Assembly (NCBI RefSeq): GCF_028368855.1
Contig: NZ_JAQNCY010000009.1
Span: 1 to 64,000 of the forward strand
Origin: Leisingera sp. SS27
GTDB lineage: Bacteria > Pseudomonadota > Alphaproteobacteria > Rhodobacterales > Rhodobacteraceae
Direction of reading: 5' to 3'
DNA length: 64,000 nt
The notes below the pieces were generated by a model. That model was not told the DNA's origin, made no database searches, and saw only the letters and a program-made list of their open reading frames with translations. How positions within the stretch are numbered: the first letter of the stretch is position 1; the number at the start of each line of letters is the position of its first letter. Positions 1 to 8,507 of the stretch are shown here, in pieces. A program made the position numbers and the translations under genes.

Positions 1-142
1 ATGATCCTAATTAGTATCGGTCATTCACAAGTTGTCCACAAAGGTCAGGTTTGTCCCGCTCAGCGTGCGTTCTGAATTGCCGCACAAAACAGCCGGTTCG
101 AGACAGGAGTTCCTGCCCCTTGCGCAGAGGACAGCTGCCCGT

Positions 143-919
143 TCAGACCCGCCGGGCGGTGCAGACGAAGTGGGTGAGGGAGAAGAAGAACCGCCCCTCT
201 GCCGCCAGTTCCTCCTGTTCCTGGGCCCAGGCGGCGGCGTCGTCTTCGTCGGTGGCGCCTGTCTGAACCGCATAGGCGCGGATCAGGCGGATCATCACTG
301 CAGCCAGCCCGTCCGGGCGCAAGCTGGTGTCGCAGATGGTGACAGGGCGCATTGAAACCACTTCGAAGCCGCAATCGGGCAGTTCCTCGGGCAGCCTGGC
401 AGGGACCGCGCGTTCGGCCAGGTGGTTGTCCCAGATTTCCAGGAAGCGCTGCATCCGGGCAGTGTTGTCGCTGTGCCAGGCAAATGTGTCAAAATGCATG
501 TCGCCGATGACCAGGCGGCCGCCTGGTTTCAGTACCTTGTGCACGGCACGCAGCACTGGGCGGCGGCTGGTTATATATTCAAACACTTGCACCGAAACGG
601 CCTTGGTGAAGCTTTCCGGGTCAAACGGCAGGCTGGCGGCGTCACTTTCCGTTAGAGAGGTATTTTCGCGCCCCATTAGCCGCTGGCGGGCCGCGGACAG
701 CATGTCGGGGCTGGCGTCCAGTCCGGTCACATGGCCCAAGGGGCCGACCGCGCGGGCCAGTTCCTCTGTCAGCAAGCCATTGCCGCAGCCCAGATCCAGA
801 ATACGGTCGCCCGGCACCGGGGCCAGAGCATCGAAGCTGGCGCGCCGCCGCCGTGTTACGTCGGCGCCCTGATAGGCATCTTCCAGAACGCGGGTGGTTT
901 CTTCATCGAATTGCAGCAT
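143..919 (-). CDS. Class I SAM-dependent methyltransferase
   Basis: 258 residues from the ATG at 919; an upstream in-frame start at 937 would add only six residues (MQGGTG). The glycine-rich SAM-binding motif I (DLGCGNGLL) lies near residue 43, followed by an acidic motif II region (GLDAS) and a motif resembling post-I/IV regions of UbiE/Coq5-type small-molecule methyltransferases (LKPGGRLVIGD near residue 135). It is presumably cytosolic. The substrate cannot be told from sequence. The gene is divergent from rpiA, and its leader carries a 22-bp perfect palindrome followed by four T on this strand. No catabolic partner lies beside it. Methyltransferase identity is secure; specificity is unknown. 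Confidence 0.85.
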   Translation of the reverse strand: MLQFDEETTRVLEDAYQGADVTRRRRASFDALAPVPGDRILDLGCGNGLLTEELARAVGPLGHVTGLDASPDMLSAARQRLMGRENTSLTESDAASLPFDPESFTKAVSVQVFEYITSRRPVLRAVHKVLKPGGRLVIGDMHFDTFAWHSDNTARMQRFLEIWDNHLAERAVPARLPEELPDCGFEVVSMRPVTICDTSLRPDGLAAVMIRLIRAYAVQTGATDEDDAAAWAQEQEELAAEGRFFFSLTHFVCTARRV

Positions 920-998
920 ACCTGTCCCTCCCTGCATGTCTGAGGATTAGGGCGATAGGCCGGGATTTCCAGCCGGGCGGCGGGCAGGGAAGGCAAAA

Positions 999-1020
999 GC
1001 CCCCTCGCGCGCGAGGGGGC
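999..1020 (-). terminator. 22-bp perfect palindrome in the divergent leader, terminator-like on the minus strand
   Basis: GCCCCCTCGCG followed by its exact reverse complement, with AAAA at its left edge on the plus strand, so a minus-strand transcript would read a GC-rich hairpin followed by UUUU. It sits about 80 bp upstream of the minus-strand methyltransferase start and about 45 bp upstream of rpiA. It could stop antisense transcription, attenuate the methyltransferase leader, or be a mobile palindrome. Confidence 0.5.
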
Positions 1021-1064
1021 GTCCGCCTATAACGGTGTGCAATACACGTGCATGGAGACCTGAG

Positions 1065-1853
1065 ATGACCGGCGAGCTGTCCCCCATCGACAAGGCAAAA
1101 TTCGTGGCCGCCAAGCGGGCGGCGGAGATGATCGAAGATGGTATGCGGGTGGGGCTGGGCACAGGATCCACCGCGGCCTGGCTGGTGCGCTGCCTGGGCG
1201 ATCTGGTGCAGAACGAAGGCCTGCGGATCACCGCGGTGCCGACCTCCAGCCGCACCGCGGCGCTGGCGCGGGATGCGGGCATTCATGTGGTTTCGCTGGA
1301 TGAGGCCAAGTGGCTGGATCTGACCATCGACGGCGCCGATGAGGTTGATCCGGATTTGAACCTGATCAAGGGCGGCGGCGGTGCGCATCTGCAGGAGAAG
1401 ATTGTCGCCACAGCGTCGGACCAGATGGTGGTGATTGCGGATGCCAGCAAGATGGTGGACACGCTGGGGGCCTTCCCGCTGCCGGTGGAGGTGCTGCCGT
1501 TCGGCTGGCAGAGCAGCCAGGCCCTGATCGAGGAGACGCTGGTGTCGATGGATGTGATGGGGCGCCGCTCCACCCTGCGGATGAACGGCGGGGCGCCGTT
1601 CATGACCGATGAGGGGAATTACATTCTGGACCTGCACCTGAAACGGATCGGCAATGCGCGCCAGCTGGCGCTGGTCTTGAACCAGATCCCCGGCGTGATC
1701 GAGAACGGGCTGTTCATCGACATCTGCGACACGGTGGTGATCGGCTATGGCGACGGGCGCGTCGAGGTGCGTGACATAAACGAGGGCACGGTCGAGAAGG
1801 ACAAACTGGATTTTGTCGAGGCTGACAACCTGTTCACCGACCTGATGGACTGA
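1065..1853 (+). CDS. rpiA: Ribose-5-phosphate isomerase A
   Basis: Interconverts ribose 5-phosphate and ribulose 5-phosphate in the pentose phosphate pathway, in the cytosol. The 262-residue product has the family's phosphate-binding GLGTGSTA (residues 30-37), the catalytic DGADEVD (89-95) and the lysine/glycine loop KGGGGAHLQEK (102-112), with normal full length for RpiA. I prefer the ATG at 1065, preceded by GGAGACC; an in-frame GTG at 1035 would add ten residues that do not look family-like. It is followed by gor on the same strand, separated by 330 bp filled with short hairpins, so cotranscription is doubtful. Confidence 0.96.
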   Translation: MTGELSPIDKAKFVAAKRAAEMIEDGMRVGLGTGSTAAWLVRCLGDLVQNEGLRITAVPTSSRTAALARDAGIHVVSLDEAKWLDLTIDGADEVDPDLNLIKGGGGAHLQEKIVATASDQMVVIADASKMVDTLGAFPLPVEVLPFGWQSSQALIEETLVSMDVMGRRSTLRMNGGAPFMTDEGNYILDLHLKRIGNARQLALVLNQIPGVIENGLFIDICDTVVIGYGDGRVEVRDINEGTVEKDKLDFVEADNLFTDLMD

Positions 1854-1880
1854 GCGCGGTTGCGTTCCACGTTTGCACGC

Positions 1881-2056
1881 CGGATTCCTGCGAGGAATTC
1901 GGCCCGGTTTCCGGCGCGGAAACCGGGGGCGGCGGCACTGAAGACGGGCCGCAGAGACGGGCCTGAAATCCTCGCAGGATTTCGGGACGGAATTCGCGCC
2001 GAATTCCGTTTTCTGCGGATGTACCGCCCATAAGTGGCCGGAAAACCGGAATTCCG
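1881..2056. repeat. Cluster of short hairpins between rpiA and gor
   Basis: The 330-bp gap between rpiA and gor is largely a run of small inverted repeats. Stems at 1881-1888/1894-1901 (one mismatch, loop TGCGA), 1903-1912/1918-1927 (loop GGCGC), 1965-1971/1977-1983 (loop TCGCA) and 1988-1995/2001-2008 (loop GCGCC) are followed by the palindrome CGGAATTCCG at 2047-2056. Loops are of only two kinds, GGCGC and TCGCA or their reverse complements. Stems vary around GGAATTC, GGTTTCC and GGATTTC. The gor promoter presumably lies between the last hairpin and 2184. Confidence 0.75.
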
Positions 2057-2183
2057 TCTCACAACACGGTGCAAATTCAATGCAAAAGGTTGAATGCAGC
2101 GCGCAAACGCCCACTTGGGCATATGGCGTTTGGTGGTCCGTTATGGGATACACCTGATCAAGAATTGCAAAGGGCGGAACTTC

Positions 2184-3539
2184 ATGAGCTTTGATTACGA
2201 TCTGTTTGTCATCGGCGGCGGCTCCGGCGGGGTGCGTGCGGCGCGCGTGGCGGCACAGGAGGGCGCCAAGGTGGCGCTGGCCGAAGAGGACCGCTATGGC
2301 GGCACCTGCGTGATCCGCGGCTGCGTGCCGAAAAAGCTGATGGTTTTCGCGTCTGAATATTCCGGCATGGTCGAGGATGCGAAGGCCTATGGATGGGACA
2401 TCACCGCAGGCGGATTTGACTGGGACGCCTTCAAGGGCAAGCTGCATGGCGAGCTGGACCGGCTGGAAGGTATCTACCGCAACATCCTGAAGAATAACGG
2501 CGTCGAGAGCTTCGACAGCCGGGCGAAGCTTGCCGATGCCCATACGGTGGAGCTGGCCGACGGCACCCGCAAGACTGCCAAGCACATCCTGATCGCCACC
2601 GGCGGCTGGCCCACTGTGCCGGAGTTTCCGGGTTCTGAACTGGCGATCACCTCAAACGAGATGTTCCACCTGGACAAACTGCCGGAAAGCCTGCTGATCG
2701 TCGGCGGCGGCTACATCGCCAGCGAGTTTGCGGGCATCATGAACGGATTGGGCGTCAAGACCACGCAGTTTTACCGCGGTGCGCAGATTCTGCGCGGCTT
2801 CGATGATGAAGCGCGTGGGCTGATCAGCGAGGAGATGTGCCAGGCGGGCATCGACGTGCATCTGGGCACCAATGTGCTGGAGATGCGCAAGGAAGGCGAA
2901 AAGATCCTGGTCAAGTCCACCAACGGTCAGGAACGTCTGTTCGACAAGGTGATGTATGCCACCGGGCGCCACCCCAATGCCGACAACCTCGGCCTTGAGG
3001 AGATCGGCGTGGAGCGTGGCCGCAAGGGCGAGATCATCGTCGATGAATACAGCCAGACCTCGGTGCCGTCTGTCTATGCGATCGGTGATGTGACGGACCG
3101 GGTGGCGCTGACGCCGGTGGCGATCCGCGAGGCGATGGCTTTTGTCGAGACCGTGTTCAAGGGCAATCCCACCAGCCCCGACCATGAGCTGATCCCGACC
3201 GCGATTTTCACCCAGCCGGAGATGGGCACCGTTGGCCTCAGCGAAGAAGAGGCGCGCGAGCAGGAACCGGTTGAGGTTTATGCGACGTCGTTCAAACCCA
3301 TGCAGCAGGCCTTTGCCGGCCGGGCGCAGCGGGTGCTGATGAAACTGATCGTTTCGAAGGCCACCCGCAAGGTGCTGGGCTGCCATATCGTCGCACCTGG
3401 CGCGGGTGAGATGATCCAGCTGGCCGGAATTGCCGTAAAAATGGGTGCAACCAAGGAAGATTTCGACCGTACGGTTGCGGTGCACCCGACAATGTCGGAA
3501 GAGTTGGTAACTTTGAAAAGTCCGGTGCGCTCGGCCTGA
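2184..3539 (+). CDS. gor: Glutathione-disulfide reductase
   Basis: NADPH-dependent FAD flavoenzyme that reduces glutathione disulfide in the cytosol. The 451-residue product begins with the FAD-binding GGGSGG (11-16). It carries the redox-active disulfide as C42 and C47 in GGTCVIRGCVPKK, a second Rossmann NAD(P) motif (GGGYIASEF, near residue 172), and the C-terminal catalytic HPTMSEE (H434, E439) expected of the dimer interface. The start is the ATG at 2184, preceded by AGGGCGG; the reading frame continues 30 codons further upstream into hairpin DNA and those residues are not family-like. The next gene downstream is hflK, 81 bp away. Confidence 0.95.
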   Translation: MSFDYDLFVIGGGSGGVRAARVAAQEGAKVALAEEDRYGGTCVIRGCVPKKLMVFASEYSGMVEDAKAYGWDITAGGFDWDAFKGKLHGELDRLEGIYRNILKNNGVESFDSRAKLADAHTVELADGTRKTAKHILIATGGWPTVPEFPGSELAITSNEMFHLDKLPESLLIVGGGYIASEFAGIMNGLGVKTTQFYRGAQILRGFDDEARGLISEEMCQAGIDVHLGTNVLEMRKEGEKILVKSTNGQERLFDKVMYATGRHPNADNLGLEEIGVERGRKGEIIVDEYSQTSVPSVYAIGDVTDRVALTPVAIREAMAFVETVFKGNPTSPDHELIPTAIFTQPEMGTVGLSEEEAREQEPVEVYATSFKPMQQAFAGRAQRVLMKLIVSKATRKVLGCHIVAPGAGEMIQLAGIAVKMGATKEDFDRTVAVHPTMSEELVTLKSPVRSA

Positions 3540-3620
3540 ACGGGCAAACCGGCAAGAACAAACCTCACATGCGGCCCTTTCTGAAGAAGGGAAGGGCGGC
3601 AGCAAACGGATAGGAGACAA

Positions 3621-4769
3621 ATGGCGGGCAATAGCGGTGGCCCATGGGGGGGCGGTGGCTCCTCCGGCGGCGGAGGCAACCGGGGCAACAACGGCGGCAA
3701 CAACGGCGGCGGCCGTAAGCCGGAAGATCCCCAGATCCCCGAAATTGATGAGCTGGTCAAGAAAGGCCAGGAACAGCTGCGCGTCCTGATGGGCGGGCGC
3801 GGCGGCTCTGGCGGGCGCGGCGGACGCGGCGGCGGTGCCGGCGGCGGTGCGCCGCTGTTCACCAAGGGCACCCTGGGGCTGGCGGTGATTGCCGGCGCGG
3901 TGCTGTGGGGCTTTGCCAGTGTTTATACCGTCAAGCCGGAAGAGCAGTCGGTTGAACTGTTCCTGGGCGAGTATTCCTCGACCGGGCAGCCGGGCCTGAA
4001 CTTTGCGCCCTGGCCGCTGGTCACCAAGGAGGTGATCCCGGTGCGCGTCGAGCAGACCGAGAACATCGGTTCCGGCGCCCGCGGCTCGGAGGCCGGGCTG
4101 ATGCTGACCGGTGACGAGAACATCATCGACGTGGACTTCCAGGTGGTCTGGAACATTTCCGATCCGGCCCGGTTCCTGTTCAACCTGCGCGATCCGCGCT
4201 CGACCATCAACGCGGTGTCGGAATCGGCGATGCGCGAGATCATCGCACAGTCCGAGCTGGCACCAATCCTGAACCGCGACCGCGGCGCCATCACCGCCCG
4301 GCTGGAAGAGCTGATCCAGGAGACGCTGGACAGCTACGACAGCGGTGTGAACATCGTGCGGGTGAACTTTGACGGCGCCGACCCGCCAGAGCCGGTGAAG
4401 GACGCCTTCCGCGAAGTGCAGTCCGCAGGCCAGGAACGCGACCGGCTGGAGAAACAGGCGGATGCCTATGCCAACCGCAAGCTGGCTGGCGCCCGCGGCC
4501 AGGCCGCGCAGACGCTGGAAGAGGCCGAGGCCTACCGTGCGCAGGTTGTGAACGAGGCGCAGGGTGAGGCGAGCCGCTTCACGGCTGTTCTGGAGGAATA
4601 CCAGAAAGCGCCGGAAGTGACCCGCAAGCGCCTGTACCTGGAAACCATGGAAGAGGTTCTGAGCCGGGTCGACAAGATCATCCTGGATGACACTGCAGGC
4701 GGCGAAGGCCAAGGCGTCGTGCCCTATCTGCCGCTGAATGAGCTGCGCAAATCGCAGGAGGGCAACTGA
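3621..4769 (+). CDS. hflK: FtsH protease modulator HflK (SPFH protein)
   Basis: 382 residues. HflK pairs with HflC to form the large inner-membrane SPFH assembly that encloses FtsH and modulates its proteolysis. The N-terminus is strongly Gly/Asn-rich (residues 3-75), as is usual for alphaproteobacterial HflK. A single membrane segment follows at about 84-103, then the band-7/SPFH domain (about 105-290) and a charged, helical, Glu/Gln/Ala-rich C-terminal region. The start is the ATG at 3621 with TAGGAGA just upstream. The stop overlaps the hflC start by one base, so translation is coupled. First gene of the hflK-hflC-DUF2065-degP block. Confidence 0.96.
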   Translation: MAGNSGGPWGGGGSSGGGGNRGNNGGNNGGGRKPEDPQIPEIDELVKKGQEQLRVLMGGRGGSGGRGGRGGGAGGGAPLFTKGTLGLAVIAGAVLWGFASVYTVKPEEQSVELFLGEYSSTGQPGLNFAPWPLVTKEVIPVRVEQTENIGSGARGSEAGLMLTGDENIIDVDFQVVWNISDPARFLFNLRDPRSTINAVSESAMREIIAQSELAPILNRDRGAITARLEELIQETLDSYDSGVNIVRVNFDGADPPEPVKDAFREVQSAGQERDRLEKQADAYANRKLAGARGQAAQTLEEAEAYRAQVVNEAQGEASRFTAVLEEYQKAPEVTRKRLYLETMEEVLSRVDKIILDDTAGGEGQGVVPYLPLNELRKSQEGN

Positions 4770-5650
4770 TGCGGAAATCTACACTTCTTCTGCCCGTTCT
4801 GGTGGTCGCGGCGATTGCTGTGCTGTCCTCGATCTTCATCGTTGACGAGCGGGAAAAGGCGCTAGTGCTGCGTTTTGGCCGGGTGGTGGACATCAAGGAA
4901 GCCCCGGGCCTGGCGTTCAAGCTGCCGGTCATCGACAATGTGGTGCGCTATGACGACCGCATCCTGAGCCTGGAAGTCGGCCCGCTGGAAGTCACTCCGC
5001 TGGATGACCGCCGCCTGATCGTGGACGCCTTCTCGCGCTACCGGATTGCCAATGTGGATACCTTCCGTCAGGCCGTCGGCGGCGGCGGCATTGGTGCTGC
5101 GGAACTGCGCCTGGACAAGATCATGCGGGCGCAGACCCGTGAGGTGCTGGGTTCCGTCAGCTCCAACGACATCCTGTCCTCGGACCGTTTCGCGCTGATG
5201 CTGCGGATCCGCAATGGCGCCATCACCCAGGCGCGCCAGCTGGGCCTTGAGGTGATCGACGTGCGGCTGAAGCGCACCGACCTGCCGCAGGCCAACCTGG
5301 AAGCCACCTTTGCCCGGATGCGCGCTGAGCGCGAGCGGGAAGCGGCGGATGAGATCGCCCGCGGTGAAGAGGCGGCGCAGCGCGTCCGCGCCCAGGCCGA
5401 CCGGACCGAGGTCGAGCTGGTGTCGGAAGCCGAACGCGAGGCCGAGGTGATCCGCGGTGAAGCGGATGCCGAGCGGAACGGGATTTTTGCCACGGCTTAT
5501 GGGGCGGACCCGGAATTCTTTGAGTTCTACCGCAGCCTCAACGCCTATGTCGGCGCCCTGCAGGGGAGCAACTCCTCGATGGTGCTGTCGCCGGATTCCG
5601 ATTTCTTCAACTACCTGAAATCGTCTGGCGGCAAGCCGGCGGTGCAGTAA
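4769..5650 (+). CDS. hflC: FtsH protease modulator HflC (SPFH protein)
   Basis: 293 residues. It starts with an N-terminal membrane anchor (about residues 5-24), has the SPFH/band-7 domain through the middle, and a long charged helix around 190-245 rich in Arg, Glu and Ala (predicted coiled coil). It is the partner of HflK in the periplasmic-side FtsH-regulating complex. The ATG overlaps the hflK stop, and its own stop overlaps the start of the following DUF2065 gene (TAATG), so the three are translationally coupled. Length and order match the common alphaproteobacterial arrangement. Confidence 0.96.
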   Translation: MRKSTLLLPVLVVAAIAVLSSIFIVDEREKALVLRFGRVVDIKEAPGLAFKLPVIDNVVRYDDRILSLEVGPLEVTPLDDRRLIVDAFSRYRIANVDTFRQAVGGGGIGAAELRLDKIMRAQTREVLGSVSSNDILSSDRFALMLRIRNGAITQARQLGLEVIDVRLKRTDLPQANLEATFARMRAEREREAADEIARGEEAAQRVRAQADRTEVELVSEAEREAEVIRGEADAERNGIFATAYGADPEFFEFYRSLNAYVGALQGSNSSMVLSPDSDFFNYLKSSGGKPAVQ

Positions 5651-5844
5651 TGGGATTCGTCCTGCTGGCTCTCGGGCTGGTACTGATTGCAGAGGGGCTG
5701 GTGTACGCACTGGCCCCTTCGCTTGTGGAGCGGCTGCTGGAAATGCTGCGCGCCCTGACGGAGGAACAGCGCCGCAATGCGGGGCTGGCGGCGCTGGCGC
5801 TGGGCCTGATCCTGGTCTGGCTGGCGTTCCGTCTGGGGATTTAA
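5650..5844 (+). CDS. DUF2065 family small membrane protein (YjeT-like)
   Basis: 64 residues with two hydrophobic segments (about 3-20 and 45-62) separated by a short charged loop containing LTEEQRRNAG. DUF2065/YjeT proteins are small membrane proteins of unknown function commonly encoded directly after hflC, which is the situation here: its ATG overlaps the hflC stop codon. By context it may be an accessory of the HflKC/FtsH system, but that is inference. A GC-rich hairpin at about 5907-5922 follows it and may end the hfl transcript before degP. Confidence 0.85.
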   Translation: MGFVLLALGLVLIAEGLVYALAPSLVERLLEMLRALTEEQRRNAGLAALALGLILVWLAFRLGI

Positions 5845-6087
5845 AGCGGTGCTTTCCCCCCAATTTTTCAGCGAAACCGTAATCTTTCCCTGTTAGAATG
5901 GTTTCAGCGGGGCCTCCCCCGCCTTTCCAGGGGGAAAACCGGATCACAGCGGCTTTATTCCGTGCAACATTTGTTGCGGGATGGGGGAGAGTGCCTACAT
6001 TGGGTCCATAAGACTTTGCCCGGCATCTGCGGCGTTTGCGCCCTCCCGGGCTGGGGAGAAGAATTGAAAATGACAAGGAGTAGATCC

Positions 6088-7581
6088 GTGCAGCCACAGG
6101 CAATTGCAATTTCCGGCCGGGCAGGCGGCAGCGGCGCGATGATCCGGCTGGCCTGGCTTGCGGTGCTGACCGCAGCAGTCCTGCTGATGCAGGCGGTATC
6201 CGCAATGGCCCGGCCCGAAAGCCTGGCGCCGCTGGCCGACAAGGTTAGTCCGGCGGTCGTCAACATCACCACCAGCACTGTCGTTGAGGGGCGCACCGGG
6301 CCGCAGGGAATCGTGCCGGAGGGCTCGCCCTTTGAGGATTTCTTCCGTGAATTCCAGGACCGCAACGGCAACGGCAATGGCAACCGGCCGCGCCGGTCCT
6401 CTGCGCTGGGCTCCGGTTTCGTGATTTCCGAGGATGGCTATATCGTCACCAACAATCACGTGATCGACGGCGCCGACGAGATCGAGATCGAGTTCTTCCC
6501 CGGCGAGGGCCAGCCCAAGGAATTGCTGCCCGCCAAGGTGATCGGCACCGACCCCAACACCGATATCGCGCTGCTGAAGGTCGAGGCGCCGGCGGCGCTG
6601 AAATACGTCAAGTTCGGCAACAGCGACACCGCCCGTGTCGGCGACTGGGTGGTGGCGATGGGCAACCCGCTGGGGCAGGGGTTCTCTGTGTCCGCAGGCA
6701 TCGTGTCGGCCCGCAACCGCGAGCTCTCGGGCTCCTATGACGACTACATCCAGACCGATGCGGCGATCAACCGGGGCAACTCCGGCGGGCCGCTGTTCAA
6801 CATGGATGGCGATGTGGTTGGCGTGAACACTGCGATTCTGTCGCCCAACGGCGGCTCCATCGGCATCGGGTTCTCGATGGCTTCGAACGTGGTGGTCAAG
6901 GTGGTGGATCAGCTGAAGCAATTCGGCGAGACCCGCCGCGGCTGGCTGGGCGTGAAGATCCAGGATGTGGATTCGGATCTGGCTGAAGCGATGGGTCTGG
7001 AGAAGGCCCGCGGCGCGCTGGTGACTGACGTGCCGGATGGGCCCGCCAAGGACGGCGGCGTGCTTGCCGGCGACGTGATCGTCAGCTTTGACGGCGCCGA
7101 CGTGAAGGACACCCGCGGCCTGGTGCGCCAGGTCGGCAATGCAGAGGTCGGCAAGACCGTGCGCGTGGTTGTTTACCGTGAAGGCAAGACCGAAACCCTG
7201 CGGATCACCCTGGGCCGCCGTGAGGATGCAGAGCGTGCGCCTGCCAGCGAAGGCGGCAGCGGCGAGGCGCCGGGCAGCACCGAGAAGGAACTGCTGGGGC
7301 TTTCGGTTGGCGTGCTGACTGAGCAGATGCGCTCTGAGCTGAATGTGGCTGAGGATGTCGAGGGCCTGGCGGTTCTGTCGGTGGATGAGACTTCGGAAGC
7401 CTGGGAGAAGGGGCTGCGTGCGGGTGACGTGATCACCGAAGCGGGCCAGCAGAAGGTTGCGTCGATCAGCGATCTGGAAGCGCGTGTCAGCGAAGCCAAG
7501 GAGGCCGGCCGCAAGTCGCTTCTGCTGCTGGTGCGCCGCGGCGGCGAGCCGCGCTTTGTGGCGCTGAACCTGTCGGAGTGA
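6088..7581 (+). CDS. degP: Do-like periplasmic serine protease (DegP/DegQ)
   Basis: Periplasmic protease/chaperone of the HtrA family that removes misfolded envelope proteins. From the GTG at 6088 (AAGGAG eight bases upstream) the product is 497 residues; an ATG at 6070 would add six. A signal/anchor segment covers about 18-41. The trypsin-like domain shows the full triad H124 (NNHVIDG), D159 (DPNTDIAL) and S232 (RGNSGGP). Two PDZ domains follow, roughly 290-385 and 405-495. It lies 243 bp after the hfl genes and ends in a strong terminator. DegP and DegQ cannot be told apart confidently from sequence alone. Confidence 0.93.
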   Translation: MQPQAIAISGRAGGSGAMIRLAWLAVLTAAVLLMQAVSAMARPESLAPLADKVSPAVVNITTSTVVEGRTGPQGIVPEGSPFEDFFREFQDRNGNGNGNRPRRSSALGSGFVISEDGYIVTNNHVIDGADEIEIEFFPGEGQPKELLPAKVIGTDPNTDIALLKVEAPAALKYVKFGNSDTARVGDWVVAMGNPLGQGFSVSAGIVSARNRELSGSYDDYIQTDAAINRGNSGGPLFNMDGDVVGVNTAILSPNGGSIGIGFSMASNVVVKVVDQLKQFGETRRGWLGVKIQDVDSDLAEAMGLEKARGALVTDVPDGPAKDGGVLAGDVIVSFDGADVKDTRGLVRQVGNAEVGKTVRVVVYREGKTETLRITLGRREDAERAPASEGGSGEAPGSTEKELLGLSVGVLTEQMRSELNVAEDVEGLAVLSVDETSEAWEKGLRAGDVITEAGQQKVASISDLEARVSEAKEAGRKSLLLLVRRGGEPRFVALNLSE

Positions 7582-7610
7582 CAGCCGCAGCGTGAACTGC
7601 TTGAAATGGC

Positions 7611-7646
7611 AAAGGCCGGGCATCTGCCCGGCCTTTTCCTTTTTTA
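7611..7646 (+). terminator. Intrinsic terminator of degP
   Basis: AAAGGCCGGGC (7611-7621), loop ATCT, exact complement GCCCGGCCTTT (7626-7636), then a T-rich tract interrupted by CC. An 11-bp perfect stem makes this a convincing terminator. The convergent methyltransferase gene ends only 11 bp further on and may share it. Confidence 0.9.
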
Positions 7647-7656
7647 CGGGACTTTT

Positions 7657-8169
7657 TCATCGGCGCCGCATGAACAGGAGCCCGCGGCTGTCCTTTTCGG
7701 TGTGCCAGGCACGGGGCTGTGCGGCGAAGATCTGGCGGAAATCTTCGAGATTGCGTTTTTCATCCGAAATCAGCACCCAGCCGCCGGGCCGCACATAGGG
7801 CAGGCAGCGGTTCAGCAGCGCCCGCCGCTGCGGCGCAGCCAGCATATGCAGGGTGCGGTCGAACAGCAGGATATCGTGATCACTGTCCGGCTCCCAGCTG
7901 GTGAGGTCAGCAGCGATTCCGGTCACCGCGAGGTTTTGCCGCTGCGCTGCAGCCAGCATGTCCCGGATGCCGTGCGGGGAGAGGTCGATGCCGGTGACAC
8001 GGTGCCCCAGCCGGGCGATGAACAGCGCATCGCGGCCTTGGCCGCAGCCTGCATCCAGCACGTCCAGACTTTGCGCGCCCAGCCCCTCAAAAAAGGTAGT
8101 GAATGCGGGTGCGGGTACCCCGAGCGCGTCAGGGGTTTCACGGTAGAGTTTGTCGTAGTCGTAAGCCAT
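7657..8169 (-). CDS. Class I SAM-dependent methyltransferase (TPMT/TehB-like)
   Basis: 170 residues from the ATG at 8169; a GTG at 8178 would add three. Motif I reads VLDAGCGQGRDALF near residue 37, and the acidic motif II is GIDLSPHGI near 60. The short single-domain architecture resembles thiopurine methyltransferase/TehB-like enzymes, which methylate small molecules or metalloid oxyanions. A Pro-Gly-Gly-Trp turn (RPGGWVLISDEKR) is typical of the fold's strand 5 entry. It stands alone between degP (convergent) and hairpin-rich noncoding DNA. Fold assignment is good; the substrate is not deducible. Confidence 0.82.
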   Translation of the reverse strand: MAYDYDKLYRETPDALGVPAPAFTTFFEGLGAQSLDVLDAGCGQGRDALFIARLGHRVTGIDLSPHGIRDMLAAAQRQNLAVTGIAADLTSWEPDSDHDILLFDRTLHMLAAPQRRALLNRCLPYVRPGGWVLISDEKRNLEDFRQIFAAQPRAWHTEKDSRGLLFMRRR

Positions 8170-8241
8170 GCGCGGCACCGTAGCGGCGGGGGCGTGGATT
8201 GGCTAAGTGAATATTTTTTGAACTGGAGGGATGCCGGAGAT

Positions 8242-8312
8242 AACGTTTCCCGGCGCGGGAAACGGTTCGGAAAACACGTGTTTTCCGAGCCGGAATTCTC
8301 GCAGAATTCCGG
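8242..8312. repeat. Second cluster of short hairpins, same loop types as near 1.9 kb
   Basis: Three adjacent inverted repeats occupy part of the 338-bp gap 8170-8507: stem CGTTTCCC at 8244-8251 with complement at 8257-8264 (loop GGCGC); the 20-bp perfect palindrome with arms CGGAAAACAC at 8268-8287; and CCGGAATTC at 8290-8298 with complement at 8304-8312 (loop TCGCA). Loop sequences repeat those of the 1.9-kb cluster exactly. The rest of the gap holds the terminator at 8345-8376 and nothing else I recognise. Confidence 0.75.
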
Positions 8313-8344
8313 GGGCGGGCGGCACAGCTAATGCGCAAAAGGGG

Positions 8345-8376
8345 AAGAGCCATGTGCTGGCGGGCACATGGCTCTT
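8345..8376 (-). terminator. Long hairpin terminator after the Crp/Fnr gene
   Basis: AAGAGCCATGTGC (8345-8357), loop TGGCGG, exact 13-bp complement (8364-8376). On the minus strand the stem is followed by CCCCTTTTGC. It lies 131 bp past the stop of the minus-strand Crp/Fnr-type regulator and is the best candidate for its transcription end. Confidence 0.75.
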
Positions 8377-8507
8377 GTTGGACAGGCAGCCGTTGGGATG
8401 GAACGGATAACGGCCGTCTATGAATCACTTATGGCGCAGTGCCGGACCGGCTTCTGTGACCGGGATTACAGAGGGCGGATTTTGGTGCGGAATTTCCTGC
8501 CGCGCGA

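Noticed and set aside
1-142. Gene at the left edge
   Set aside because: Short overlapping frames run through it with no motif or RBS; the methyltransferase stop at 143 is the first real boundary.
903-2585. 560-codon minus-strand open frame across rpiA
   Set aside because: High GC third positions make long antisense frames common; it lies opposite rpiA and gor, which have clear family motifs, and its own residues (many His/Gln/Arg) are typical of a shadow frame.
2652-4712. 686-codon minus-strand open frame across gor and hflK
   Set aside because: Antisense to two certain genes; His/Leu/Arg-rich shadow composition and no family resemblance.
5845-6087. RpoE-type promoter before degP
   Set aside because: The GAAC-type -35 and TC-rich -10 elements with proper spacing are not visible; only hairpins are.
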